Notes: generated by a model not told the origin, from the letters alone. 64,000 nt of DNA from Amoebophrya sp. A120 (GCA_905178155.1 CAJINV010000003.1:956968-1020967); one strand, 5' to 3'; shown: positions 23,381 to 35,034, counted from the first letter of the stretch. Numbers and translations: made by a program.

Positions 23381-26300
23381 TCATATTGCATGGTACGCAG
23401 TTCCTCCAACTTCAACCCGAGGTGCCCGCACACTCACAAACACGAGAGTGCATATGGCGCCAAACGCGGCGCCCAGAAAGGCCGGGAAAAAAACGCCGTG
23501 CTGGTCGACAAAGGTGGTCCTCGTACTAGTGTGCTCCGCCGAAGCCGCCAAATTGCTGACAGCAGCGGAGGTAATGTGCGTGGTCTCTTTACTATTTTCA
23601 GCTAAGGCATGCTCATGCAGAGGATCTGCACCGGGACCGGCACTAGCTCTCGCAGCTGCTCCACCGGGAGAAAATGATGATCTTCGTGCAGCGACATCCG
23701 ACCGAGATGAGTCTTTCTCTTCCCACATCTTCACAAACTCCTCGTAGGTCGCCGGGTTGAAGGCCGCGGGCAGGACGTACTTGGGATTTGGCACGTCGTT
23801 CGCCCCCGTCATTTCCAAGTAGGCGCTTGGGTAGCCGAGGAAGCTGCCGAGCCCCGTTGCCTCGGTGTTGATGAATCCGCATCCTGTGGAAAAACGTCCA
23901 GCCCAGCACCCACCCAGAGTTGCCATGCACAATCAATGCAGCGAAAAACCTGTCATGCTTGATTCCCACAACCTCTGGATTTGTCTTGCAAAGTTCCCAT
24001 CTTGTTGACAGACTATGTGGTCATGGTGCGGACATTTTTACTCAGGATAACCCGTCGTTGTACTTTACCATCAGCTCGTCCGCAAGGTTATGCATTGCAA
24101 AACCATTGCGCAACAACTAGTAGTCATTGCATTACATGACTACTTACTACTCTACAAATTTGATCGCTTAGCATTACAAATGAAATTTGTTATGCTGCTG
24201 TATTACCTTAGCCAGGAGATTTGTCGTGCATAGATGCAATCACCACGAGTGCGATTCTTTTGCGCAGAGCATAGAGGTCCCACCAGTCCGCTACGACCTT
24301 GTCGTGCAGCTCAGCCTGCGCCGCATCGATCGTGAGCGCTTCGTTCTTGCTGACTTGTGGATGCGTGCGTATAAACGTGTCGATCTTCTGTTCCCAAGAC
24401 CGCACGCGAGGCATAACCTCAAAGTTCATTCACATTCATTTTGCTTTGTAAACATTAAGTATGCCTCTGCTGGTGCGGCGCCAGAGGAGTACAGGTAAGA
24501 GATATTAATGCCTGATGAAATCAATGCTCAGTAGCCTCATCTATGCAAGAAGCCAGCATCGGCTCCTCGTCATTGTACTTCATTTCAATTCAAAAGGAAC
24601 GCACTAAACTATGCGCACAAATTTTCTTCTTTATACATCTTCGTTCTCCATGTGCTCGTAGTTCCATTCCATTAGATTCGCAACGAGATTGAAGGCCCAC
24701 CACGCACTCTTGCGGTCCACCTTCCACCTCGTCCCCCGTTGGAGTGAGGCACCGAGCGCCGCGGAAACCTTCACAGAAGTCGACGTGGGTGCTTGTTTTT
24801 CGTCCTCGTCGTTCAATGTTTTAATTTTCATCTCCGTTGTTCGGCGCAGGTCTTTCTCTTCCGGGACGAACAGGGGCAGGTACACACTGGAGGCGGGGGT
24901 ATCCGGCGCGAACCACCCGCGAGTGGTTTTTGTCAAATCATGTTTGATGTTCTTGCCGGCCTCCTTAAGTTCTGGCTCGGCTGCTGCAAACGAAGACCCA
25001 ATCCACGCGTAGGTGGTCCTGGGTATGGAGATCGCGCGCGCGAATTGCACGTGCATCGCGACCGCGGCGTGCCCCCGCTCCAACCGGTTCGGGCTCTGGA
25101 AGGGCCCCGCGACAACGCCCTTGCGCAGGTCCAGTGGCGTGCCTTCGTAGTGGTCGCGGTGGAGATCCTTCACGGCCTGCTCTGTCAGCTATGAGGGTGC
25201 ACAACGCCCTTTCCCCCTCATTTGTATGGCATGAACAGCAATACAGACACCAGCACACGTGGAGTGTATGCATGACAAATTTATGTACCTAATGAATGTA
25301 GTAGTGTTTGGGCTTCCGTAATTTGTCATGCAAAGCATGCCACAAGGCACCTACACTAGACTACTGGATTTTGGGTTTTGCATGACAAGTGAGGGAGAGG
25401 GAGAGTTGTGTACTCTCATATCAGCTTTCTCGACACCGGGACCGAGAACGGCAGGCGGGTGTTGTCGGTGGGGGGCAGGTTATCAAATGCAAATATGGCT
25501 GGGTCTGGAAGATTTGGGTGTTTGTCATGCAAATTGTACATGACCCACGATGCTTGTGATGCATTCTCTAGCATCACAGCCCTCGCGAAGGCTTTCTCAT
25601 GCCTATCCTGCATGAGAAATGCCCGATCCGGGTGGCACAAATCTGAGCACCTTTTGCTGGTCATGCAATAGAGTTTTTTGTATGATCGAGAGTTAGCATC
25701 ACAAATCCTATTCTTCCAGACCCAGACATACTTGCACTTGATACAGGTCGTGCAGCTGCAGCTCGCGCATCAACCCCGGGTTTACCAGGTTGTACAGCCG
25801 CCAGATGCGCCCGGTGATGTACAAAGGGATGGGCGGGAGTTCCGGAATGTAGTGGAACGACCGCACGTCCTCGCCGAACGTGCTGGTAAAGTCGAAGGGC
25901 GCCGGGGCGTTTTCGTCCTCCTGCAGCGGCGTCCACAGCCTGTTCTCCATCGCCACCTGTTTGATGTTCGCGCTGCACAAAATGTTGTCCTGCTTGGAGG
26001 AGCTGGTCTGTGCAGAACCCGAGGACGACGGGAAAACACACGTCTGGATGTCGCGGATGATGAAATTGTTCGCCACGGTAGCACATCAAAAAAAAAAACA
26101 TTTTTGTGTCTCGGAGGAGAACTCGGTCTGGAAGCAAGAACCGCCATCATGCAGCACGACATGAGTCCTATAGGAACCAGATCATTCAACATCATCAAAA
26201 CACTTTCTGGTCGTGTACTACTACTACTCAGCCGAAGATTACGTTCACGACGTCGACACTAAGTCTAACGCCGCAGACCAAGAATTTCGATTGTTCTTTG

Positions 26301-27803
26301 CGAATCCATTGAATACAGATAGCAGGTGGACGCCATAGAATCCAAATGCATCTTCATGTTCATGCGCACATGCAGAAGTAGGCTCACTAGAAATGAGATG
26401 ATGTTGCAGATGAACAACTCGCGGTCCTACTGCGAGCCGAGCTCCCGGAAAAATGGGGCACGATTCCACCAGAGAATGTCGAGTATGGCGTTCTCAAATG
26501 TTCGTTACATTCTCAGCTGTTACATGATTTGCAATGCAAAAGCACAATCAAAATCGACACGATCAAGCTGCTTCGCATGACAAATTCTCGAAGGGCCCAA
26601 CAGGCTGAGAATCTGTGCCAGATCTGTCATGCAAGACGCGCAAGGTCACCCCTTTCACTTTTGCCATTCTTGCAGCACAAATTCATGTAACAGTTGAGAA
26701 TGTAACAGTTGAGAGCGCCATATCGAGACACACAGATTTGTAATGGACATACGGCGAAGTGGTCGTCTGGCACCCTCTGCGCCGCCCAGACAGCCGATTT
26801 TTTTCCGTTCGACAGGACGTGGAAGATCCACGCTTCTTTGCCGTCAGCGATCTGCAAGGATTCGCCTGCGCCTGGTGGTCCCGGGTCTTCGCCATAAAAA
26901 CCGTGCTTCACCTGACGGTGGGAGAGGGAATTCATGTAGAAGTTCTGACTCGTCTAGTTGTAGACTAACAAGAAAGTGCTTGTTGCTCTTCGTTCCACAT
27001 CCTCATTTTGATTTTTCTCCCGAGGCCGAGCTTTCATCATGACCTAGTATTTATTGCAAATGCAATGCGTTTATGCATATAGTACGAGCGCGAATAGGTT
27101 GGGTTGACACAACTCAAACAACACAACCAGATTGATAAGTACACAAGTGTACTATAAATTGCATCTCTGCTGACTTTCTCCTTCTACTTCTAGTACTTAC
27201 CGCCAAGTCCCCCATGGTGTGGATTGCACACCGTGCTGTCGCACATCGCTCCATTGCGATTTGGGTGAGAATCTTGAGCCCGAACAGGGCCCCGCTCTCG
27301 TAATCCGTAAAGAGTTTCGCGCCGCAGGTGCTTTCGCCGAAGGCGAGCCCCTTTTCGTTCAGCAATCCGTACGCTCCATCGTAGTACCCAAACGTGGTCG
27401 CTTCTGGGTCGGCCTCGATGTACCCAAGGATTTTCGTGACCTTCGTGCTGTCCGCCCGGAGATCCGCCTGGTTGGGAAAGTACATCGGCGCGTCCGCGGG
27501 ATCGGACGTGACCATGCGCGGATAACTCATCAACTGTAGCGGCACAGGACGTTTTCCATCCTTGTACCGGCGGGGCGGCACCCACGTCACCCGCGTGTCA
27601 CAGGTGCTGCAATCCACCGTGTGTGACACCATCGTGTTTCCAAGTTCCGTCGCGTCTCTCCCGATCGCAACGGAGGTGCAGGCCTGGGTGAAAAGCGGAC
27701 CATTCTCACCCCGCAAGAACGCGAGGAAGAATGTGAGCAAGGCAGAAGCAGAACCAGAACGACCCCGTTTGTGGCTCTTGGTTGTACAACGACTGAGCGT
27801 CAT
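23381..27803 (-). CDS. Peptidase family C69 (dipeptidase, Ntn-hydrolase), membrane-anchored
   Basis: Exons in transcript order: 27803-27201, 26911-26753, 26076-25744, 25475-25421, 25184-24637, 24417-24274, 24083-24050 and 23874-23381 (789 residues). A 41-residue hydrophobic leader ends at FTQA, then the nucleophile Cys begins CTSVAIGRDATELGNT, as expected for an enzyme that matures by exposing an N-terminal Cys. Later C69 motifs span the exon joins: GESLQIADGKEAW, VWAAQRVPDDH, ANNFIIRDI, RDHYEGTPLD, AGPFQSP, ISIPRTTYAW, GWFAPDTP, DWWDLADELMVKYNDG. A hydrophobic segment (FFPAFLGAAFGAICTLVFV) near the C-terminus suggests type I membrane anchoring with the catalytic part lumenal or extracellular. 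Two introns are GT-AG; most of the others are introners. The exon 2/3 join is the least certain. A Met at 27890 is an alternative start. Confidence 0.85.
23880..24049 (-). mobile_element. Introner, family D (in C69 gene)
   Basis: Ends CATCCTGTGGAAAAACGTCC and GGACATTTTTACTCAGGATA are inverted. Flanks ATCCG (23875-23879) and ACCCG (24050-24054) differ by one base. Removal joins YNDG to FINTEATG in frame. Confidence 0.8.
24089..24273 (-). mobile_element. Introner, family B (in C69 gene)
   Basis: TATGCATTGCAAAACC...CTTTTGCGCAGAGCATA, with flanks AAGGT (24084-24088) and GAGGT (24274-24278). Removal gives DWWDLADELM, the conserved C69 order. Confidence 0.75.
24418..24636 (-). other. GT-AG spliceosomal intron (C69 gene)
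   Basis: Reading the minus strand, GAAGAT|GTATAAAG...CTTTGAG|GTTATGCC rejoins MENED to VMPRVRSW in phase 0. No terminal inverted repeat or duplication is visible. Confidence 0.75.
25190..25420 (-). mobile_element. Introner, family E (in C69 gene)
   Basis: Inverted ends TATGAGGGTGCACAACGCCC and GAGAGTTGTGTACTCTCATA. Perfect duplication TCAGC at 25185-25189 and 25421-25425. Removal rejoins SRKL to TEQAVKDLHRDHYEGT in frame. Confidence 0.92.
25481..25743 (-). mobile_element. Introner, family C (in C69 gene)
   Basis: Inverted ends TATCAAATGCAAATATGGCT and ...CATACTTGCACTTGATA, each followed inward by the word GGGTCTGG or its complement. Perfect duplication CAGGT at 25476-25480 and 25744-25748. 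Removal rejoins LHDL to PPTDNT. Confidence 0.92.
26077..26752 (-). mobile_element. Probable composite introner carrying a nested introner
   Basis: This is the gap between VPDDHFA and VANNFIIRD of the C69 gene. Its ends are weakly inverted (TAGCACATC...TTTGTGTCTCGG against CGAGACACACAGATTTG...GACATA), and CCGT occurs at both coding junctions. No GT-AG pair joins the frame. The family A element at 26484-26722 sits inside with its own perfect duplication. Confidence 0.55.
26484..26722 (-). mobile_element. Introner, family A, nested
   Basis: Inverted ends TATGGCGTTCTCAAATGTT and ...AACAGTTGAGAGCGCCATA. Perfect duplication TCGAG at 26479-26483 and 26723-26727. It lies within a larger intron of the C69 gene. 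Confidence 0.9.
26912..27200 (-). other. GT-AG spliceosomal intron (C69 gene)
   Basis: Minus strand: TTGGCG|GTAAGTAC...CACCGTCAG|GTGAAGCAC rejoins MGDLA to VKHGFYG in phase 0. The donor is a strong consensus (GTAAGT). Confidence 0.85.
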
Positions 27804-28404
27804 GATGTTAGTTTTAGTTCGTGGCTCAAATATTAAGTAAAAGTTCCGAATAAAAGTTTCGCGACATAATTTCTTCGTGGGAGCAAGCACCCCCGGCGCC
27901 TCGGTGGACGATTGATGACGATGAAAACAGAGATACGACCCTTTGCTTTTGGTCTACTCTATTTGTAGTCTAGTTGTATTAAGCCCGTACGAATAAATGC
28001 GGGCGTGTTGTGAAGTTCAGTAGAAACAAAGGACATTCTGCTCGTTGTTTCAGACATCGACATCGTTTGGGATGAAGATCCTCTGCTACTTTTGTTTTGC
28101 ACCATCATGTGACCGAGTAGTTGTAGCGCCTGTCTTCAGGAGCAGGCTTTGGAAAGAGATCAGTCTGGCGAGGCACGCACGAGGAAGGGCAACACATCTA
28201 AACTTTAACTTTTAAACACAAAAAAGAACGAAAGACTGGACTCCGTGGGATTTTGGAGAAATTTGAATATCAAGTGGCGACATTTCTTCACGAGGGGCGG
28301 GAGTCGTATATATCCTAGTACATGAATGACGGTCATGCTCGAGGACCAACGGGATACATCGATTACTGTCTAGAATTGCGAGTATCTGAACCTCGTCACA
28401 TGGG
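27804..28404. other. Intergenic region
   Basis: Upstream of the C69 gene and downstream of MUS81. The first frame of the C69 gene stays open to a Met at 27890. Nothing else recognised. Confidence 0.5.
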
Positions 28405-31400
28405 TTACTGTTCAATAAACAGTCGTATCCGACTGAGCACGTTCTTGTTCACCGAGCGTGGCTTCTTGGCCGGGTCAAATTTCCCTTTTGTCCGCTGTTT
28501 TTCCAACATTTTTTCTTTCAAAACTTTGATCCATTCTGCGTCGGTTTTGTGCGGGAAGCGCCTTATCAGGTCGCGCCACGAGCGGAATTCTAGTACCAGC
28601 TGCTCCACCGCCTCCTCCCCGCACTGGTCGATGTGGCGCAACATTCGCCCAAAAATCTGCCGCGTCTGCAGGTCCGCGGTCTTCTTCGCAGTTCGCGCGA
28701 ACTCTTCGTAGGTGTAGTACCCGCCGCCCTCGGTGCCGGTTATTTTATGATGATCTTTTTCTTTGTTCGGAGACGAACTAGGTACCGCAGTACCAACTAC
28801 GTGGCGAGCCTCGACGGGATTAATTGCTACGGCAGATGAAGATCCTGTTTGCTGCTCACGGGGGTCCTGGAGTTTTTGTACGCTTGTCGTCAGGCTCTCA
28901 AGTAGGGCGTGGGTGTGCTCCGGATTTTGCGTCCGACAAACCCGGATTCCGGAAATAAACTGCGTGTGCACCAGGGCCGCGCAGATGGTCGAATGCGGCA
29001 AGCCACGGTCGAAACCGAACTTTTTCGCGCCGCCGGCCTTCATCTCCCAAAAGCACCTTTTGCTGCATTCGACGAGGTAAAAGAGGCGAACGAGGTCCTG
29101 CGGCATTTTCAGAAACCGCCGCTTCTGTTCGTTGTACCGCCCGTCGCGGATACTGGAATCCAAATCCGGAACGGACTTGCGCTCCAGCAGAAAGCCCGCG
29201 AGCAACTCGTTGCTTTCGCTCGCGCCGCCGCCGCGGGGGCTTCCCGTCGCTTTATTGCTCATCTCGTCGTCTCGCCAGATCCAGCACATGTCTCCCAGCG
29301 GCAAAGCGCGCATCTCCGACGTGTCGCTCAGAGATGTGCTCTTGAAAGCGCGCTGCTCGCGGGTGTCCGAAAGCAGCACTAGAGTCTGGTGCGAGTTCGC
29401 TGGCTTCCGGCACCCGCGAAAGTAGAAGCGCGTTGTCCCCTATCGCAACAAAAAAGTGTTACAGTTACACATTGTGTTGCAGGCCAAGCAAGACAGACAA
29501 GCTCTGTCATGCCGGATATGCATAGGAGCCTCGTTTCAGAGGTGTTTTGCCGTAGGATTTCTGCATTACAAGTTTTCTCTCTCATGCAGAGAAATTTGTG
29601 TTGTTGAACTCACTACAAATGTGTAAACTGTATACACTTTTTTCGTGGGATATCCCAGCGGCAGCGGCTCCTGCTGAGGCGATGGACTCCTGCAACGATA
29701 GATGTGCTGGGGAAAAATTGCGGCTAGTTGTAGTTCCCGAGGGAGGTGGTGGAGCCGAGATGTAGCTCTTGTCGACCTTGGCACCAAAAGCAAATCCGCT
29801 GCTGCCCGCAAACTGCGACGTGGTAGTAGAGCTAGAGGCAGCTGCTGTTCTTGCAACTCCAAGAACTCCTGTGGTCACACTCGTCTCCGATGCTATAATA
29901 AGATTTTTGCCTCCAAAGGTAGAACCGGAGGCCGTCGCGGAGGAAAAGAAGGCCGATGAAAAAGTCGCGGAAAACCCTATGACGCGCTCAGGTGTTACAA
30001 TCTCAAGCGCTTCAATAGAAGAGTCTGGATGTTGTATTGCATGACCACGAGCATGACAGACTCGCACAGCACGCGTCATCCACCTTCTGCAATACAAATA
30101 TCGCCAGATTCTAGTAGGGTTTTGGATTCCAGCACAACTTGTCATGCGCAATCCTGTGGGAGTACGTAGGATAGATCATGCATTTCGTTCTTGAATCACA
30201 GAAGATTGCCAGTATTCTCTTGTAACGTTTGAGATTGTAACCGTTTGAGCAGGTCGTAAACCCAGCCTGCTTCGCGGTAGGTGCCGCTGGTGCGGTGGCG
30301 GCGGTCGTACTCGAAAAGCCGGAAATCTGCATCTTCGAACCGGCTGCAACAGCTACTGCGCCAGTTGTGTCATTCATAGGTTGCAACGTCAGCGCGTTCT
30401 GATTGGAAGATGCGGATGCGGTACCTGGTGGTGGTGGTCGCGAGGCCCGTAGACGGGCAATCAATTCCGTCGTGGACGTGGACTATGCATTGCAAATATG
30501 TGTTCTGGGTCTGGAAACTTGTGATGCAAGGAAGGGAATGGTGAGCACACTGTAATGCTACTCCCGCGCTGCCAAGCATGACAAGTTTTTCCGTGGTGGT
30601 GGTTCTGAGTTGCGTATCCCACATGGGAAACTAATTTCATTTTTGCATGACACCAGGCGAGAGGAGCTCATTCCGGCCTCGCAATACAGAGCTCACAGTT
30701 AACATCACATGCCAGACAAGCAGAAGCATGACAGACCTTGTACATCTACCTCCAGACCCAGACATATTTGTAGTTGATATGGACGTTAGAGGAAGCTGAG
30801 CAGCGGGTGATTGAAGCATGGGCGTACCATCAGGGCTCGTGGTCACGTGTGCTCCTGCTGCTTTATCACGATCGGCGGACTGAAAACTAGAAAATGACGC
30901 AGGGTCAGCTGCGTGGTCCTCTGTGTACATACGCCGCTCCAACTGTTGTGCCACCTGTGGCTTTGGAACGAACAGTTCCGCTCCTGGGAGTTGTGGATGA
31001 GAGGTCGGATTCGTAGTTTGATATCCTCCTATTAATGTTCCACTTCCGTGCTGCCGATGCTGTTGTTGCTGAACTGCACTGGAAGTTGTTGGCGCCCCAC
31101 TGGTACTAGGTATCGCTCGCTGGTGCCCAAAACTTGATGTCTGGGGCGGAAAGCCGTGTGGTGCAAAGTTGTAGCTCGTCTGCGGAAAGCCCTGTGGTCC
31201 GCGGTCATTCGACTGGTGCTGTCCGAAGCCCGGCCCAAAGTTGTTCCCACTATGCATCTGCCCGTTGTTCATGAACCCGTTGTTGAGTGCCGGCGACGCG
31301 TTAATATTGTGTTGCTGTTGCTGTTCATCTTGATGCACGAAGCCGAATACAGCACGACCGGTGTTCTTTGGGCCACCAGGCTCGTCTAGTTGCACCTGTG

Positions 31401-33700
31401 GTCCAGACGACGACGTCGGAGGTTGTGGCTGGTGCTGCTCCAGAACGGGGGAAGTGAGAATCATCTGCTCGTCTCCGCTTGCTCCGGGCGCGGCTGGAGA
31501 GAAGTTGTGAAAGTTGTTATTTACCTGCCCGAATGAAGATCCCGCCGCTGCGGAGAAAGCACCACCAGTGCTGCCCACTGGCTGCACGGCCGGAGAGAAT
31601 TGCGACTTTTGTCCAAATGCAGGACCACCACCAAAAAACGCGGGAATGCCACTTCTAGAGGCTGCTGGTCCTGCGAAACCTCCGGTGAAAGACGACGCGA
31701 AGCCAGATGAGGAGGAACTACTAGATGCTACAGTATTCTTGAATCCAATTGCAAACTGCGAGTTCGATGTACTATTTCTTGCAGTCGTGTCGAACGACTG
31801 AACATTGCCCGTTGTGTTGTAGTTGAACTGCGAGAACTGTGAGGACGCAGAACGCTGCGGCTGCAAATCGGTATGATCAACGACATGGTTGGCATTATTC
31901 GCATGATTCGCACTTTTGAATTTGCTCACGCTCGTTCCTGTTCCTGACGCGGCCGCAGAGTTCGTCAGACCCGCACCAGAAGGCTCGAACGAGGTCCCCG
32001 AAGGGGCCGCTCCCCCGCGTAAAGGGCCTTTTACTACGACCGGAGCCAGAAGCCGTTCGACCAAGCTAGCAGTGCTTCCAGAAGCAGGTGCGGCTGGTGG
32101 GGCTCCTGCGGTCGGTCCATCATTTCCGTTTCTTTCAACTCGCATTCGCTTCAACGGCGGTGGTTCCGCCGCATAAAACTGCGAGGAGGATGACGGGGCA
32201 GCAAGAGCTACACTCGACGTTGAGCTCCCGGATGTTGAACGGAAATTATAGTGCGGGTCAGTTTGTTGTACCAGTTGGGATGAAATGCCAATGCGCCGCT
32301 CCTCTTCTTCCGCGAGTGATAGCTTGATGGCCCTTTGAAGGTCCTCTTCCTCACGTGCGGCAGCTGCAGCAAGGCCCACCACGTAGTTCTGATTTCTGTC
32401 ATCGAGTTGAGGTGGAACAAGTGGAACTACACCGACACCGTCTTCTTGCTGGACCACATTTTTAAGGCCGTCGTCGTGGTCTACTGCTTTATCAACAAAT
32501 AACTATCAAATGCAAAAGTGTCTGGGTCTGGAAGAATGGATGTTTGATGTCATGCTTGTCTGGCGTGACTCTTGAATCTGTCATGCACGTTACCCAAGCG
32601 CTCCACTTTTCTGTCATGCAGGAACGCAGTTTGTCATGCAGAATAGGCAACACCTAGAAGCGCAGAAACTTGTCATGCTGGGCCAGCACTTGCGGCCTCA
32701 TCATGGTACGCCACCCAGCATCACAAGTTTTCAGACCCAGACATTTTTGCATTTGATAATAACGGCGGTGCGACGAGGAAACCTCCACCATCGTCGGAAG
32801 ACGAGGAGGTATCTCCGGCCTCATCCTCTTCCGAGTTAAAGTCTTCTATCAAATGTAAAAGTGTCTGGGTCTGCTGGAAACTTGTGATGCTGTGTGGCGT
32901 ATCATGAGGAGGCCACAATTGCTGGCTCAGCATGACAAGTTTCTGAGCTTCTAGGTGTTGCCTATTCTGCATGACAAACTACGTTTCTGCATGACAGAAA
33001 AGTGGGGCTCTTTGGTAATGTGCATGACAGATTTAAGAGTCATGCCAGACAAGCATGACAAACTAGCATTCTTCCAGACCCAGACATTTTTACATTTGAT
33101 ATCTTCGTCCTCCGTACCATTATCCTCCTCATTCTCCGAGGGCACGACCCCGGACACCTGACTGTCGGGACCAGGACGAAGAACCGCAGTAGATTTAATA
33201 TTTCGCTTCTTAGAAGAGCCCCCTGCTCCGGTCGTGTTCGGCTGAATTTCCCCGGATTCCACGCGTCGCTGGAGGTCCTGAACGTTCGCGCGACCCAGCA
33301 GCAGCTCGGGGTCGTTCTTGAGCGCCTTTGTGAGCCGCGCCTTCACTTTAGTTCGCCACTTTCGCAGCTGCTTGACGCTCTCCGCAGCACCATCGGAGGA
33401 AGTAGAAGTTGCGGCGGCACCATTGTTCATCTTGGCGGACGAGGCCGTCGCTTTATTTTTATCGTGCAGAACCCGCTCGAAGTCCGCAGAAAAGGTCTTG
33501 CCCACACCCGTCAGCCACTGGGCTTGCACGCTGGTATCCAAGGCGAGAGGGTAGGCTTTCAAGCTCTTCACCACACCCCGGACGTTTCTCTTGGCGTCGT
33601 AACTGACGGCCCCCTTTTCCTCAAAGTGCGCGAGGAAAGCCGCATTTGCGGGGTGCGTGCGAACATTCATCTGAGCGGCGTTTTTCTTTTTCGAGGACAT
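28405..33700 (-). CDS. MUS81: MUS81 structure-specific endonuclease, greatly enlarged
   Basis: Exons: 33700-33102, 32841-32759, 32498-30780, 30478-30259, 29972-29653 and 29435-28405 (1323 residues). The N-terminus has the MUS81 helix-hairpin-helix domain (HPANAAFLAHFEEKG, LKAYPLALDTSVQAQWLTGV, then GKTF). The C-terminal quarter has the ERCC4 nuclease: VLLSDTREQRAF, LPLGDMCWIW (GD, near 1028), FLLERKSVPDLDSSIRDGRY (ERKxxxD, near 1065), and HTQFISGIRV, followed by a second helix-hairpin-helix region. With its partner EME1, MUS81 cuts branched DNA such as 3' flaps and recombination intermediates in the nucleus. About 750 residues of Gln/Gly/Ser/Asn-rich sequence separate the two parts. They include EEDLQRAIKLSLAEEEE, which fits a ubiquitin-interacting motif. 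The usual length is about 550-650. All five introns are introners, and exon lengths sum to a multiple of three. Confidence 0.9.
29441..29652 (-). mobile_element. Introner, family F (in MUS81)
   Basis: Inverted ends TATCGCAACAAAAAAGTGTT and ACACTTTTTTCGTGGGATA. Flanks TCCCC (29436-29440) and TCCCA (29653-29657) differ by one base. Removal gives AAAG then TTRFYFRGC, in frame with the nuclease domain. Confidence 0.85.
29978..30258 (-). mobile_element. Introner, A-like family J (in MUS81)
   Basis: Ends TATGACGCGCTCAGGTGTTA and GTTTGAGCAGGTCGTA are inverted over GCTCA...TTACAATCTCAA. Perfect duplication AACCC at 29973-29977 and 30259-30263. Removal rejoins KQAGF to SATFSS. Confidence 0.85.
30484..30779 (-). 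mobile_element. Introner, family C (in MUS81)
   Basis: TATGCATTGCAAATATGTGT...CATATTTGTAGTTGATA, with GGGTCTGG and its complement inside the ends. Perfect duplication TGGAC at 30479-30483 and 30780-30784. Removal rejoins PLTST to STTELIARL. Confidence 0.9.
32504..32758 (-). mobile_element. Introner, family C (in MUS81)
   Basis: Near-perfect inverted ends TATCAAATGCAAAAGTGTCT and AGACATTTTTGCATTTGATA. Perfect duplication ATAAC at 32499-32503 and 32759-32763. Removal rejoins APPL to FVDKAVDHDD. Confidence 0.95.
32847..33101 (-). mobile_element. Introner, family C (in MUS81)
   Basis: Inverted ends TATCAAATGTAAAAGTGTCT and AGACATTTTTACATTTGATA. Perfect duplication TCTTC at 32842-32846 and 33102-33106. 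Same length (255 bp) as the next element along. The interior resembles the elements at 32504 and 38376. Confidence 0.95.
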
Positions 33701-35009
33701 CGTGGTGCCAATAAAGTTCTTCGGCGTACTGTGCTGGACGAAATTCTACATTTTCTGAAATATTCTGTTCATCATCTCAGTCGGAACATACTTGTGAGGA
33801 CGCAAAATAATGGAAATAGGAATACTTACTTTGCGAAAAGGGGTTTGCGATTGAATTGTTCTTTTTGTCCCATCAAATATTACTTGAGCGTTGAGGTTTT
33901 GAAAAGCGATATATCTGCACGCACTTCTTCCTAACGTTGATCGTGGTGTCTGCCTGTGTCAGATACGTTAACGACCTTGCTTTCAATCACGACGACAAGC
34001 GTGAGGATCTTCGCGTCCGCTTTGCGGCCTTTTTGCGGAGACATGACGGATCAAGGGAAGAATTCCATGTCGCACTTTATTTTCAACACAAAGAGAGAAG
34101 CGAACAAAATTCTCATCGTCAACTACGCTCAAATAAGCCAGCACACGATACCCATTAGCCTTCAGGGTGCGCTTGCCCCTGCGTGCCGCGGCTTGCACGC
34201 TTTACTAGTATGTAGATTTTTATCATCAGTTGGGAGGTAGAGGCTCTGGTTCTTTACCTCCAGATAAAAAGCGGTTGTTTAAAACGGCAGTGCTTCGAAA
34301 GATCCTTGCTCGTCAACAAGCACAAGCTATCGACCTTTTGCTTGCGTTCTTTCGAACTATTGATTCACATTTCGTTTCCGGTCGTTCCAATCATACACAC
34401 AGAATAATGGTCTGCGATTTCAGTAGCGTTTTCAAAATCGGCCTTGTGCAGTTGGAACGGAAGATCACGACAATCATGATTCTCCGGTTCACAAACTTTC
34501 ATGAGCGGCCTCAAAGTATTAGAAACACCAGTGATTTTCTCATTTTCTCGGAGCTGCCCTCGAAAGAGTAAACAATAAAGATAAACTTGCTTCAAGTGCT
34601 TGTGCACGTAGACGTAATTAAAGATATTAAATGCGCCGGGATTATCTTCTGTGTTTTTTACGTCTACCTCTACTGGTACTGTTGTGTTTGCATGATTCGC
34701 ATTTCGTTTCCGGTCGTTCCAATCATACACACAAAATAATGGTCTGCGACGAGTTCAGTAGCATTTTCAAAATCGGCCTCGTGCAGTTGGAACGGAAGAT
34801 CACGACAATCATGATTCTCCGGTTCACAAACTTTCATAAGCGGCCTCAAAGTGTTAGAAACACCAGTGATGTTCTCATTTTCTCGGAGCTGCCCTTGAAA
34901 GAGTCAACAATAAAGATAAACTTGCTTCAAGTGCTTGTGCACGTAAAAATTATTTACTTAAAGATAAATGCGTCGGGATCATTAACTTCTGTGTTTTTCA
35001 CGTCTACCT
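33701..35009. other. Intergenic region with a 332-bp tandem duplication
   Basis: Upstream of MUS81 and downstream of the four-module gene. From about 34371 a block of about 332 bp is repeated from 34703 to about 35034. The repeat includes the stop-codon region of the four-module gene and its presumed 3' untranslated DNA. 33701-34370 holds nothing I can name. Confidence 0.7.
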
Positions 35010-35034
35010 CTACTGGTACTGTTGCGTTTGCAAA
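34371..35034 (+). repeat. 332-bp direct tandem repeat (two copies)
   Basis: Copies start at 34371 and 34703 with TTCGTTTCCGGTCGTTCCAA. They are about 95 percent alike by eye through CTACTGGTACTGTTG, with small indels. Confidence 0.85.

Noticed and set aside
32504-33101. Two similar 255-bp repeats considered as a CRISPR-like or satellite array
   Set aside because: They are two separate family C introners with different duplications (ATAAC and TCTTC) and a coding exon between them.
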